DNA of 64,000 nucleotides from NCBI GenBank assembly GCA_020348925.1, contig CP070758.1:4569864-4633863 (forward strand). The letters run 5' to 3'. Shown one piece after another: positions 10,740-20,249 of this stretch (within the stretch, counting starts at the first letter, position 1; each line of letters opens with the position of its first letter). The notes under the pieces are model-generated. The model saw nothing but the letters and a program-made list of their open reading frames with translations, did no database searches and was not told where the DNA came from. The DNA comes from Gemmatimonadota bacterium. GTDB lineage: Bacteria > JBHIER01 > G020348925. The position numbers and the translations under genes were made by a program.

Positions 10740-13076
10740 ATGTTTAAGAATTATATCGTAATCGCTTTGAGAAACATAAAGAGATACAAAGGATATTCAT
10801 GTATAAACATAATCGGACTTGCCACTGGCATGGTCTGTTGTCTGTTCATTGCCCTGTGGATACTCGATGAACTCAGTTACGACCGATTCCATGAAGACAC
10901 CGACCGCCTCTATCAGGTACTGGTACATAGGCTGAATCAAAACCGTCCCGCAACACCTATTCCTCTTGCTCCTGCCCTAAAAAAAGAAGTCCCCGAAATT
11001 GTATATGCTACGCGATATGGATGGCTTTTAGAGGTTCTGCTCAGTCACGGTGATCGAGCATATTATGAAAGCGAAATTCGAGTTGTGGATGCCGATTTTT
11101 TCAAAATCCTTACTTTCCCGTTACTCAAAGGTAATCCGAATTCGGTTTTGAACGACATCAACTCCATCGTCATATCGAAAACCATTGCACAAAAATATTT
11201 TCCAGATGAAGACCCCATTGGGAAAGTGCTAACAATGAACCATCGTCGTGATTTCGTTGTTACTGGCGTCATGAGAGATATACCCCAAAATTCAACACTT
11301 CAGTTTGATATGGTCGTGAGACATGAAATTTGGAATATGAAGGCATACGAACGAAAACTGGACCCAACAGATTGGAGTTGGCACAGCCCCAGTATTGTTG
11401 TGAGGATTCCTGAGAACATGTCCCCGGAGGATATAAACGTTAAAATCAAAGACTTTATTCGAAAACATGACAATGAACAGAATGCTTCCATCTCTTTGAT
11501 GCCGTTTACTAAAAGAAATATTGTTTTTCGGGATACACATAACTACATCACCATTTTCTCAGTCGTGGCAATTTTTCTTCTTATCATTGCCTGCATCAAC
11601 TTCATGAACTTTTCAACAGCACGCTCGTCCAACCGCGCCTGTGAAATCGTTATTCGAAAAGTTTCCGGTGCTCAACGTAACAATATCTTCGTGCAATTTT
11701 TAAGTGAAGCATTTGTGCTGACGATCACAGCTCTTATTGTAGCTTTACTATTGATATCAGTCTTGCTGCCTTTTTTTAACAACCTGGTTGGGAGACAGTT
11801 TACGCTGGATGCATTGAGAAACTGGACCATTCTTCCTGTACTCGGCGGTTTGGCTCTTACTACAGCACTTGTTTCTGGTAGTTATCCGGCTCTTTTTCTG
11901 TCCTCATTGAAACCGACGACTGTTCTCAGGAACACATCGAAGGCAGGCGCTCCAGGCTCTCTCGTCAGAAAAATTCTGGTCGTTTTTCAGTTCTCCACAT
12001 CCATTTTTTTAGTTATCGGAACAGGTACGATTTACAGACAACTTGAATACATGAAAAGTAAGGACGTTGGGTATGTCAAGGATAATCTTCTCACTATTTC
12101 TCTAAAAGGTGAAAGTAGACAATATTATGAGGCATTGAAAATGAGACTATTGTCCGATGAAAGCATAGTCAGTGTCTCCGGAACGTCTGATGATCTTCCC
12201 GAATTTGATTGGAATATAGATATCAGCGACCGGAAGGGAGCGAATCTCGATAGAGAAATGTCTGTGGATTTCAATTATGTCGATTACAATTTTTTTGAGA
12301 CGTTGGGTATTGAAATGATTGATGGGGGAGATTATACGGAAGAAAACATTTCGGGAGGCGATAATATCCTTGTCGTGAATGAAAAATTGGTCGAATTGAT
12401 GGGATTCAATATTGGCGTCGGACATCGCCTCCATTTCGAAGGTGATGAGGGAATAATCGTGGGTGTAATTGAAAACGTTCATTTCCGGCCGTTGACCGAT
12501 TTTATGAGACCAATTGTTTTTCTTCTGCAACCTCAACAGGTGAACTATTTGGTGTTACGGTTACAAGGGAAAAATATATTCTCCTCACTTCGATTCATTA
12601 AAAAAACGTGGGAAGAAATAATGCCGCTGTATCCTTTCGAATACGAGTTTGTCACCGAACGTTTCAACCGTCGCTACACTGGTATTGAAAGAATGGGCCA
12701 TCTTTTCAACGTGTTCACATTTATTGCCATCTTTATCGCGTGTCTCGGTCTCTTCGGTTTGGCCTCTTTTATTTCCGAACAACGATCGAAGGAGATTGGT
12801 ATTCGAAAAGCTTTAGGGGCTTCAGTTTCAGGAATTATGCTCATGCTATCTAGAGAATTCTTACTGTGGGTGCTTATGGCCAATTGCATTGCCTGGCCCA
12901 TCGCCTGGTTAATCATGAACACATGGCTCGACAAATTTGCATATCGAATTACAATGAGTGGCTCCACATTTGTCATGGCTGGGACTCTGGCCCTGATGAT
13001 TGCATTCCTTACGGTGAGTTATCAAACAATGAAGGCAGCCCTGGCCAATCCGGTAAAGAGCTTGAGATACGAATAA
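10740..13076 (+). CDS. FtsX/MacB-type ABC permease, array copy 5
   Basis: A 778-residue permease belonging to the short subfamily with copies 2 and 7: the first periplasmic domain shares TRYGWLLE, NSTLQFDMVV and DPIGKVLTMNH. The ribosome binding site is poor (AGGGC ~11 bases upstream of ATG 10740), unlike the strong sites of most copies, so expression may depend on read-through translation. The first coupling helix reads CEIVIRKVSGA, with Val replacing the Gly of EIGxRK; the second, KEIGIRKALGA, is normal. The tail is NPVKSLRYE. Gene and flanks look more A+T rich than copy 3. Confidence 0.91.
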   Translation: MFKNYIVIALRNIKRYKGYSCINIIGLATGMVCCLFIALWILDELSYDRFHEDTDRLYQVLVHRLNQNRPATPIPLAPALKKEVPEIVYATRYGWLLEVLLSHGDRAYYESEIRVVDADFFKILTFPLLKGNPNSVLNDINSIVISKTIAQKYFPDEDPIGKVLTMNHRRDFVVTGVMRDIPQNSTLQFDMVVRHEIWNMKAYERKLDPTDWSWHSPSIVVRIPENMSPEDINVKIKDFIRKHDNEQNASISLMPFTKRNIVFRDTHNYITIFSVVAIFLLIIACINFMNFSTARSSNRACEIVIRKVSGAQRNNIFVQFLSEAFVLTITALIVALLLISVLLPFFNNLVGRQFTLDALRNWTILPVLGGLALTTALVSGSYPALFLSSLKPTTVLRNTSKAGAPGSLVRKILVVFQFSTSIFLVIGTGTIYRQLEYMKSKDVGYVKDNLLTISLKGESRQYYEALKMRLLSDESIVSVSGTSDDLPEFDWNIDISDRKGANLDREMSVDFNYVDYNFFETLGIEMIDGGDYTEENISGGDNILVVNEKLVELMGFNIGVGHRLHFEGDEGIIVGVIENVHFRPLTDFMRPIVFLLQPQQVNYLVLRLQGKNIFSSLRFIKKTWEEIMPLYPFEYEFVTERFNRRYTGIERMGHLFNVFTFIAIFIACLGLFGLASFISEQRSKEIGIRKALGASVSGIMLMLSREFLLWVLMANCIAWPIAWLIMNTWLDKFAYRITMSGSTFVMAGTLALMIAFLTVSYQTMKAALANPVKSLRYE

Positions 13077-13163
13077 AAATATGAGATGTCAAATGTGTCT
13101 AATCTTCGAGAACCGTTTTACATTTCACGTCCACGTCTGACGTTTCACATAGAGGAGCAAATC

Positions 13164-15512
13164 ATGTTTAAAAACTACCTAAAAATCGCATTGAGGAACA
13201 TGGAACGGCACAAAGGATATTCTTTGATCAACATCTTTGGTCTTGCCGTTGGTATGAGCTGCATGATTCTCATACTGTTATGGATTCAGGATGAACTCAG
13301 TTATGATAGGTTTCATAAGAATGCTAAGGAGATTTATCGACTCGTTCCCCAGGAAAGTGGAATACGATATGCGGTATCTCACGCACCGATTGGTCATACC
13401 TTAAAAGAAGATTATTCTGAAATAGTAAGTGCCTCACGAGTTAGTATTGGTGAGGATCGGTCTCTTTTAAAATATCAGGATAAACGATTCGAGCAAAATG
13501 GGAAAATGGTTGATCCTGATTTTTTGAAGATCTTTTCATTTTCATTTGTCAAAGGTAATCCCGATACCGCTCTAAATGATCCAACTGCGATAGTCCTTTC
13601 AGAGAGTCTTGCAAAAAAGCTTTTCGATAATAAAGAGCCAATCGGAGAAATTATTCACGTTGATGATCATATTGTTTGTAAAGTAACTGGTGTTTTTGAG
13701 AATATCCCACATAACTCTCATTTGCAATTCGATTTTTTACGTCCATTTGTGGAAGGGGAGTGGTCTCAAAATTGGAATGATTGGTCTTATTACACCTACA
13801 TTCAACTTCAAAAAAACAGTTCGATCTTAGAAATGAATCAAAAGATAAATGATTGTTTTAAAAAACATAAATCACCGGCTAAGAACATCGCAGAATACAC
13901 AATCCAACCTTTAAATCGAATCCATCTTTATTCGAACTTCAAGTTTGATGTCGAAGGAAATAGTGATATTCAATATGTGTATATCTTTACAATCATTGCG
14001 ATATTTATTTTGCTGATCGCCTGCATCAATTTCATGAACCTTTCCACAGCTCGTTCTGCTAATCGAGCCAAAGAGATTGGAATCAGAAAAGTTGTTGGCT
14101 CGGCAAGACTCCAAGTAATGAAGCAATTTTTTGGTGAATCAATTCTTATAGCCTTTTTGGCCTTTATCATCGCTATATTTTTAGTAGTGTTTTTACTGCC
14201 CATATTCAATGACTTCTCCGGGAAGCACTTGTCATTCAATTACCTTGAGTATCCTCTTATCCTGAGCTCCATTGCTATCATTATTATAACTGGGATTGTC
14301 GCCGGTAGTTATCCAGCAATACTGCTCTCATCTCATAAACCAATAAATGTGTTAAGAACGACAACGAAATTAGACAGCAAGGGTGAGAATTTTAGAAAGA
14401 TATTGGTCGTCACCCAATTTACACTTTCAATTGGCTTAATAATAAGCACAATGGTCGTGGCAAACCAATTTAATTTTATGAAAAATGCTAAATTGGGCTT
14501 TGACAAAGAAAATTTGCTATATCTACAATTAAGAGGGATTAACAGAGAAAAAATTGAATCGTTGAAAACCGAATTACTTCGCCACCCCAATATCGTAAAT
14601 GCCTCAGTATCAAATTCCCTTCTCAATGAAATGTTGAATGGAACTTCCGGTGCGGAATGGGAAGGTAAGGCGGAAGATAAAAGGGTACAAATGCAGTTTA
14701 TTGCAGTCGACTATGATTACATGGATACGTTCAAAATGCAAATGGCGCAAGGAAGATTTTTTTCGAAAGAATTTGCAACTGATATTAAGGAAGCTGTGAT
14801 ATTAAATCAAGCTGCAATAAAGGCAATGGAACTGGAATCTCCAATTGGAAAACGGTTCAAATGTTTTTGGAAACCCGATGCAAGAATAATTGGAGTGATA
14901 AAAGACTTTCATTACAGACCTCTGCGTGAAGAATTGAAACCTATTATTTTGGGAGTTGTGAGTGATCGCATCAATTACCTTACGATCAGAACAAAGCCGA
15001 TCCAGTCCGGTGTTTCGGATCTGATTCACTTCTTAGAGAACAAGTGGAAAGAATATAATTACGATTATCCTTTTGAATTCCATTTTTTGGACGACACAAT
15101 TGACGAACTTTATGCAGCAGAACAGCGGATGAGCACAATCTATAAATACTTTACTTTTCTTGCAATATGCATTGCTTGTCTTGGACTGTTTGGATTGGCT
15201 TCCTATTCAGCCGAACGACGCACCAAAGAAATCGGTATCCGAAAAGTAATGGGAGCTTCAGTACCGGGAATTATAGGCATGCTAACCAAAGATTTTTTAA
15301 AATGGGTTTTATTTTCCAACATCATCGCCTGGCCCATCGCCTGGTATGCCATGAATACATGGCTGCAGAATTTTGCATATCGAGTGAATATTGGAATCTG
15401 GACATTTATTTTATCTGCGTCATTGGCATTAATCATTGCACTGGTTACGGTGAGTTATCAATCGATGAAAGCAGCTCTGGCCAATCCGGTGGAGAGTTTA
15501 AGCTATGAATAG
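13164..15512 (+). CDS. FtsX/MacB-type ABC permease, array copy 6
   Basis: A 782-residue permease. The start is set at ATG 13164 behind AGAGGAG, giving MFKNYLKIALRN; the frame is open back to an ATG at 13086, but those 26 residues are unlike any paralog. Coupling motifs are KEIGIRKVVGS and KEIGIRKVMGA. The tail is NPVESLSYE (Ser replaces Arg). This is the most A+T-rich member by eye. The last ~80 bases (TVSYQSMKAALANPV) are nearly the same as in neighbouring copies, while the periplasmic domains differ strongly. The next gene starts 36 bp downstream. Confidence 0.92.
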   Translation: MFKNYLKIALRNMERHKGYSLINIFGLAVGMSCMILILLWIQDELSYDRFHKNAKEIYRLVPQESGIRYAVSHAPIGHTLKEDYSEIVSASRVSIGEDRSLLKYQDKRFEQNGKMVDPDFLKIFSFSFVKGNPDTALNDPTAIVLSESLAKKLFDNKEPIGEIIHVDDHIVCKVTGVFENIPHNSHLQFDFLRPFVEGEWSQNWNDWSYYTYIQLQKNSSILEMNQKINDCFKKHKSPAKNIAEYTIQPLNRIHLYSNFKFDVEGNSDIQYVYIFTIIAIFILLIACINFMNLSTARSANRAKEIGIRKVVGSARLQVMKQFFGESILIAFLAFIIAIFLVVFLLPIFNDFSGKHLSFNYLEYPLILSSIAIIIITGIVAGSYPAILLSSHKPINVLRTTTKLDSKGENFRKILVVTQFTLSIGLIISTMVVANQFNFMKNAKLGFDKENLLYLQLRGINREKIESLKTELLRHPNIVNASVSNSLLNEMLNGTSGAEWEGKAEDKRVQMQFIAVDYDYMDTFKMQMAQGRFFSKEFATDIKEAVILNQAAIKAMELESPIGKRFKCFWKPDARIIGVIKDFHYRPLREELKPIILGVVSDRINYLTIRTKPIQSGVSDLIHFLENKWKEYNYDYPFEFHFLDDTIDELYAAEQRMSTIYKYFTFLAICIACLGLFGLASYSAERRTKEIGIRKVMGASVPGIIGMLTKDFLKWVLFSNIIAWPIAWYAMNTWLQNFAYRVNIGIWTFILSASLALIIALVTVSYQSMKAALANPVESLSYE

Positions 15513-15548
15513 ACCAAACTAACAAAACCACGCCAACGGAGAGAGATC

Positions 15549-17870
15549 ATGTTCCATAATTACTTCAAAGTAGCCTTGCGAAATATCCGTAGGAATACAA
15601 AATACTCATTGATCAACTTGACCGGACTGGGTATGGGTATCGCCTGTTCGCTTTTCATTTTTGTCTACGTTCAGGACGAGTTTAGCTACGACCGGTTTCA
15701 TAACGATATCGGAACCGTCTATCAGGTTCTGTCCCACACCGACGTAGGGAACAATGCGGTTACTCCGGTGCCTCTGGGCCCGGTGTTGAAGGACGAATTT
15801 CCCGAAATAGAAAAGATGACCAGGTACCACTGGATGTGGGGGGAAACCGTATTGAGTCATGGCGACAAGACCTTCGTCGAAAACGGGATTCGCCTCGTCG
15901 ATCCCTCCTTTTTCAGCATCTTTGCCTTTCCTTTCCTCAAAGGGGATCCTCAAACAGCATTGGACGACATCCATTCTATTGTCATCAGCGAGGAAACTGC
16001 CCGTAAGTATTTTGCCCATGGGGATCCCATCGGGAAAATACTTACTATGAACCACGAGCATGAGTTCGTCGTTACCGGAGTGATTGAAAATATTCCTCAC
16101 AATTCGACGCTTCAATTCGATATGGTAATCCCCATTGAATTCAACATAACTCACTTCGACAGCTGGTACCAGGACTGGAATAATCTCTTCGTTTACACGT
16201 TTATTCAGTGCAGGAAAACGAGCCGGGTCGATGTGGTCAATGACAAGATTGCCGCAACGGTCACCAGACATGGGGGTCAAGAGAATCTAACCCTCTCGGT
16301 ACTACCCTTTGCGGATCGGCACTTTTTCTTCTTCGCCGAGAAACAGACAGTATACGCCTTCTTGACCATTGCAGTTTTTATTCTCTTCATCGGATGTTTC
16401 AATTTCATGAACCTGGCAACAGCCCGGTCCACCAAGAGGGCCGCGGAAATTGGAATGAGGAAAATCGTAGGAGCGCATCGTAAACAGATCGTATATCAAT
16501 TTCTGGGAGAATCCCTTCTTTTGACATTGATGGCAGGCTGCATCGCCGTCTTGATTTTCATTTTTCTGTTCCCACTCTTTCGAAATATCACCGGCAAAGA
16601 GATTGACATATCGTATGCTTTTGTGCTCTGGTGTTCCTCGGCGGTCACACTCTTCACGGGTTTTGCCGCAGGAAGCTATCCCGCCTTTTTTCTTTCAAAC
16701 TTCAAGGATCTCAATGTCTTGAGAGGCAATTATGCATCAGGCTCCAGAGGACAATGCTTGAGAAAAACTATTGTAACGGTTCAATTCACACTGTCGATTC
16801 TCCTTATGCTGGGCATGTGTGTCGTGTACCAACAGACACAATACATCCTGAACAAAGATATTGGATATAATAGAGACAATATTATCAGTATCCCCATGGG
16901 AGGTGGAAGCGAAAAGTACTTTCAAACCTTTAAAAATGAATTGCTCAAGGATCCTGAAATTTTAGGGGTAACAGGTACGGCAGCGGCCCTGCCTTTTGTG
17001 AACTGGCGGATTCATGGGTTCCAGTGGCAGGGAAAAGACCCCGACGCAAAGATATCCATCAGTTTCAATGCGGTTGATTATGATTTCTTTGAGACGCTGC
17101 AAATCAATATTGTAGATGGCGGGAGTTTCACCAAAGAGTCCTTTTCCGAAAACACATTTTCTCTCATCGTCAATGAAGAAATGGCGAAGCTGATGAGATT
17201 GAATTCGGTCATAGGCGCTTCCCTGACCCGAGGGGAACAGTCAGGAACAGTCATTGGCGTTGTTGAAAATTTTCATTTCAATCCCCTCCGCTATCATATC
17301 GAGCCTCTTGTTCTCCAACTCGATCCCAGAGAAATTGATAATGTCCTGATTCGTGTTCAACCGGAAAACCTCTCCTCCACCCTCTCTTTCATTGAGGATA
17401 CATGGAAAGAAGTTATTCCCCACTACCCCTTTCAATACAGTTTACTCGATGAAGATTATGAGAGAAATCTATTCAGCCTGAAAAGAACTGGATATTTGCT
17501 TGCCGCTTTCTCTATTTTAGCCATTATCATTTCCTGTCTCGGTCTCTTCGGTCTATCGTCCCATGCCGCCGAACAGCGGACAAAGGAGATCGGCATACGT
17601 AAAGTACTCGGTGCCTCAATTTTCAGTATCGTACGGTATATATCGAAAGAATTAGTGATCCTTGTGGTGATCGCAAATTTACTCGTCTGGCCTGTGGCGT
17701 ATTATGTCATGAGCACATGGCTGCGAAACTTCGCATACAGAACCAGTATCGAATGGTGGATCTTTCTGCTGGCCGGAGGGTCGGCTGTATGTATCGCGAT
17801 TTTGACAGTGAGCGTTCAATCGGTGAAGGCGGCAGTGGCGAATCCGGTGAAAAGTCTGAGATATGAGTAA
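15549..17870 (+). CDS. FtsX/MacB-type ABC permease, array copy 7
   Basis: A 773-residue permease of the short subfamily (TRYHWMWGE, DPSFFSIFAF, NSTLQFDMVIP), close to copy 2 in the first periplasmic domain. CGGAGAGAG precedes ATG 15549. Coupling motifs are AEIGMRKIVGA and KEIGIRKVLGA; the tail is NPVKSLRYE. Its stop codon lies 16 bp before the ATG of the beta-propeller gene, so permease, propeller and metallo-beta-lactamase-fold genes look like one transcriptional unit. This is the only array member with close non-permease partners, hence the best place to look for a functional clue. Confidence 0.92.
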   Translation: MFHNYFKVALRNIRRNTKYSLINLTGLGMGIACSLFIFVYVQDEFSYDRFHNDIGTVYQVLSHTDVGNNAVTPVPLGPVLKDEFPEIEKMTRYHWMWGETVLSHGDKTFVENGIRLVDPSFFSIFAFPFLKGDPQTALDDIHSIVISEETARKYFAHGDPIGKILTMNHEHEFVVTGVIENIPHNSTLQFDMVIPIEFNITHFDSWYQDWNNLFVYTFIQCRKTSRVDVVNDKIAATVTRHGGQENLTLSVLPFADRHFFFFAEKQTVYAFLTIAVFILFIGCFNFMNLATARSTKRAAEIGMRKIVGAHRKQIVYQFLGESLLLTLMAGCIAVLIFIFLFPLFRNITGKEIDISYAFVLWCSSAVTLFTGFAAGSYPAFFLSNFKDLNVLRGNYASGSRGQCLRKTIVTVQFTLSILLMLGMCVVYQQTQYILNKDIGYNRDNIISIPMGGGSEKYFQTFKNELLKDPEILGVTGTAAALPFVNWRIHGFQWQGKDPDAKISISFNAVDYDFFETLQINIVDGGSFTKESFSENTFSLIVNEEMAKLMRLNSVIGASLTRGEQSGTVIGVVENFHFNPLRYHIEPLVLQLDPREIDNVLIRVQPENLSSTLSFIEDTWKEVIPHYPFQYSLLDEDYERNLFSLKRTGYLLAAFSILAIIISCLGLFGLSSHAAEQRTKEIGIRKVLGASIFSIVRYISKELVILVVIANLLVWPVAYYVMSTWLRNFAYRTSIEWWIFLLAGGSAVCIAILTVSVQSVKAAVANPVKSLRYE

Positions 17871-17886
17871 ACACCGAGGCATTATC

Positions 17887-18819
17887 ATGAACAGATTTTT
17901 ATCCATTTTATATTTATTGCTTTTAACGCCAGTGACAGTGTGTCCGCAGGCAAAGGAATTTCCAAAACTCACTGGTTTTTATCTTGGCCAAACACCGCCG
18001 GGTAAAACCCCGGTTGCGTTTCCGTTTGATTATATGCTGGAGGGGTATCGACTTCACAGTGCACCGGTCTTCACACCCGACGGCAGAGAGGTCTATTTCT
18101 CTGCAATGGATTTCAGTATTCGATACTCCGAAAAAATATTTGTCATGAAAATGATCGATAGTACCTGGACTCCTCCCCAGATCGCTTCGTTTTCAGGAGA
18201 TTCTTTTGATGGCTCACCTTCAATATCCAGAGATGGTAAATATTTGTTTTTCTCTTCGGCAAGGAAACTGGATGAAGACGGGATGAATGAAACCGGGCAT
18301 AGAAATATCTGGTATGTGACAAGAATGGGCCAAGAGTGGAGTTCACCAAAACCACTCAGTTATAGGACAACAGGATGGGAAAACGGGAGCGATCTTTCAG
18401 AACGGGGAAATCTTTTTTTCGACTCGTCCGACATTTATTCAATAAAATTTCCTCCGGATGAAAAATACACCGCTGAAAAATTAGGGAGTGCCATAAACTC
18501 CAGCGCAACCGAACTACATCCATGTGTTGCATCGGATGAACGTTTCATTGTCTTTTATTCAAGCAGACCAGGTCATTTTGGAGAAAGAGGAGGTGATTTA
18601 TACATCAGTTTTCGAAATAACGACGGAACATGGAAACAGGCAATAAACATTGGGAAACAATTCAACAGGGGACATCTCTCGACCAGTTTTCCTCGCCTCT
18701 CGCCCGACGGGAAATATTTTTTCTTTCTCAAGCTCATAGCTGTCCCCTGGCAGTGCGAGGTGTTCTGGGTCTCGGTGGATGCGCTCACTGATTTGGACAA
18801 ACAGTCAGATAGGAACTGA
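17887..18819 (+). CDS. Secreted PD40/TolB-like beta-propeller protein
   Basis: A 310-residue exported protein. ATG 17887 (CGAGG upstream) starts a signal peptide (MNRFLSILYLLLLTPVTVC); an earlier ATG at 17863 overlaps the permease stop and would give charged residues before it. Three or more WD40-like PD40 blades are visible: PVFTPDGREVYFSA, PSISRDGKYLFFSS and PRLSPDGKYFFFLK. The C-terminus ends in CEVFWVSVDALTDL, a common ending of this family. Such propellers usually mediate protein or ligand contacts in the periplasm; no catalytic residues are evident. The 2 bp gap to the next gene shows tight coupling. Confidence 0.85.
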   Translation: MNRFLSILYLLLLTPVTVCPQAKEFPKLTGFYLGQTPPGKTPVAFPFDYMLEGYRLHSAPVFTPDGREVYFSAMDFSIRYSEKIFVMKMIDSTWTPPQIASFSGDSFDGSPSISRDGKYLFFSSARKLDEDGMNETGHRNIWYVTRMGQEWSSPKPLSYRTTGWENGSDLSERGNLFFDSSDIYSIKFPPDEKYTAEKLGSAINSSATELHPCVASDERFIVFYSSRPGHFGERGGDLYISFRNNDGTWKQAINIGKQFNRGHLSTSFPRLSPDGKYFFFLKLIAVPWQCEVFWVSVDALTDLDKQSDRN

Positions 18820-18821
18820 AC

Positions 18822-19679
18822 ATGAGATTCCTTATTCTACTATTACTTTTATGTAATGTTATTCTATGCGTCCCTTTCGAAATCAGAAGCCAAGAAAAAC
18901 CGATCGATCCCGGAAGCATTTCGTTCACGATTCTTTACAATGATGTGCCCTTGAACGAATCGTTTATCGGCGATCAGGGTTTTTCATGTTTCATTGAGAT
19001 CCCTGACCATGCCTTTTTGTTCGATGCGGGCAGAATCGCTGAGCATCTTGCTCGAAATACAGAGAAATCTGGGATAGATTGTTCCAAGATAGATTTTATT
19101 TTCATTTCTCATCTTCATTCCGATCACATCGGAGGATTACCCGGTATTATTGAGAAATGTGACAGACCCCTATTATATCTTCCGTTTTCATTTCCCAAAA
19201 CGCAAACTGCGAAAGGACGGACGTTTATTGTTGAAAGACTTGATAGAGTAAAACGGTATGTTTCTGATGTTGTCGAGATAAAGGAACCGGTCAAACTGAA
19301 CGAGTATTTCTATTCAACAGGAATGATTGAGGATCGAACATACGAGCAGGCGTTCATCATCACGACAACGAAAGGATTGATGATAGTAACAGGATGTTCC
19401 CATCCGGGAATTGTAGAAATTGTTCGGCGTGCCAAAACATTCATGAAGAGAGAAGTATATTTTGTAATGGGTGGATTTCACCTCGCTGCTACAGATTCCG
19501 AAGAAGTAAAAAGTATTGCCACTGAATTAAGGGGATTAACAAAATTTATAGCTCCGTGTCACTGCACCGGTGAAGCAGCACAAGAAACATTCAGATCTGT
19601 TTTTAGGGAAGATTACATCGAAATAAAAACGGGTCTCACGTTCAAAGTTGTCGCGAAGAACGAAAATGTAATTGATTAA
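18822..19679 (+). CDS. Exported metallo-beta-lactamase-fold hydrolase
   Basis: A 285-residue protein with a signal peptide or membrane anchor (residues ~1-23) and an MBL-fold domain. The metal-binding motif HxHxDH is complete at H97, H99, D101 and H102 (SHLHSDHIGG), and later ligand candidates occur in TGCSHPGI and GGFHLA. The pattern, with TGCSH and a C-terminal PCHCTG, resembles the family annotated as dihydropteroate/MptE-like MBL hydrolases. Most members have unknown substrates and are cytosolic, so the signal peptide is notable. It directly follows the propeller gene, suggesting a shared extracytoplasmic role. Confidence 0.87.
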   Translation: MRFLILLLLLCNVILCVPFEIRSQEKPIDPGSISFTILYNDVPLNESFIGDQGFSCFIEIPDHAFLFDAGRIAEHLARNTEKSGIDCSKIDFIFISHLHSDHIGGLPGIIEKCDRPLLYLPFSFPKTQTAKGRTFIVERLDRVKRYVSDVVEIKEPVKLNEYFYSTGMIEDRTYEQAFIITTTKGLMIVTGCSHPGIVEIVRRAKTFMKREVYFVMGGFHLAATDSEEVKSIATELRGLTKFIAPCHCTGEAAQETFRSVFREDYIEIKTGLTFKVVAKNENVID

Positions 19680-19680
19680 A

Positions 19681-19785
19681 AAGTATTACAAAATAAAAAA
19701 TTACGGCGAAAAAGGAGATCTGAGGGTATTCTGGGTATCTGCAAAAATCATTGACGAAATTAGAACAAAAGAAAACAAGGGATAA
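19681..19785 (+). pseudogene. C-terminal relic of a second PD40 propeller gene
   Basis: Just after the MBL-fold gene, a frame without a start ends in YGEKGDLRVFWVSAKIIDE and stops at 19783. This matches the C-terminal signature of PD40 propeller proteins (GDxYWVSAxIIEEL) and parallels EVFWVSVDALTDL of the intact gene at 17887. Nothing further upstream is left, because the intact MBL gene occupies that sequence. It implies a former second propeller gene, perhaps from a duplicated permease/propeller unit. Confidence 0.5.
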
Positions 19786-20249
19786 TTATCTTGCAGGAGT
19801 ATCACAATGAAATTTTCTGGTTCCACCAACATGTAGGCGGTCGTAACTTGAATACTTTTCAATGAAAAGTACTCTTGATCGCGACAGCCATAGAGATTTC
19901 TATTGATGGCTTTGGGTTCATTATTCATGCTTTCGAGAAAGGGTATATCATTTGTTCGCTTCAGCTTTGATGAAAATACTTTTTTCATTAACGATTATGA
20001 ATCCGATCATTTTCACTCGTTCGAACGGAAATATCTGTATTTATTTTTTTCCGACATAGCACAACTCTCTTTTGATAAAATCTGATTTTATTAAAGATTT
20101 ATTGAATACGAGGAGGCTTGGAGTTCACTTTCAAACCGAAAACTTAAGCACCGGCTCTTTATCGGAAGGACCGTATCAATAATTTTCAATTGGAATTGTA
20201 TCACCTAATGAAAAGGATTCTGTATCGAAAATGACGACAGGAGAAAAGC
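19786..20249 (+). other. Gap with decayed coding traces, no intact gene
   Basis: This A+T-rich stretch has ribosome-binding-site-like sequences without proper genes. GCAGGAG near 19795 precedes an ATG at 19807 that runs only nine codons, and AGGAGG at 20111 is followed by a TTG frame that stops after nine codons. A 60-codon ORF (19903-20085) lacks a binding site and recognisable features. The region most likely holds remains of lost genes plus the leader of the next permease. No convincing promoter was found. Confidence 0.4.

Noticed and set aside
13086-13163. N-terminal extension of permease copy 6
   Set aside because: The 26 extra residues match no paralog, and a good ribosome site sits right before ATG 13164.
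19903-20085. 60-codon plus-strand ORF
   Set aside because: Lies in a decayed, A+T-rich gap with no ribosome site.
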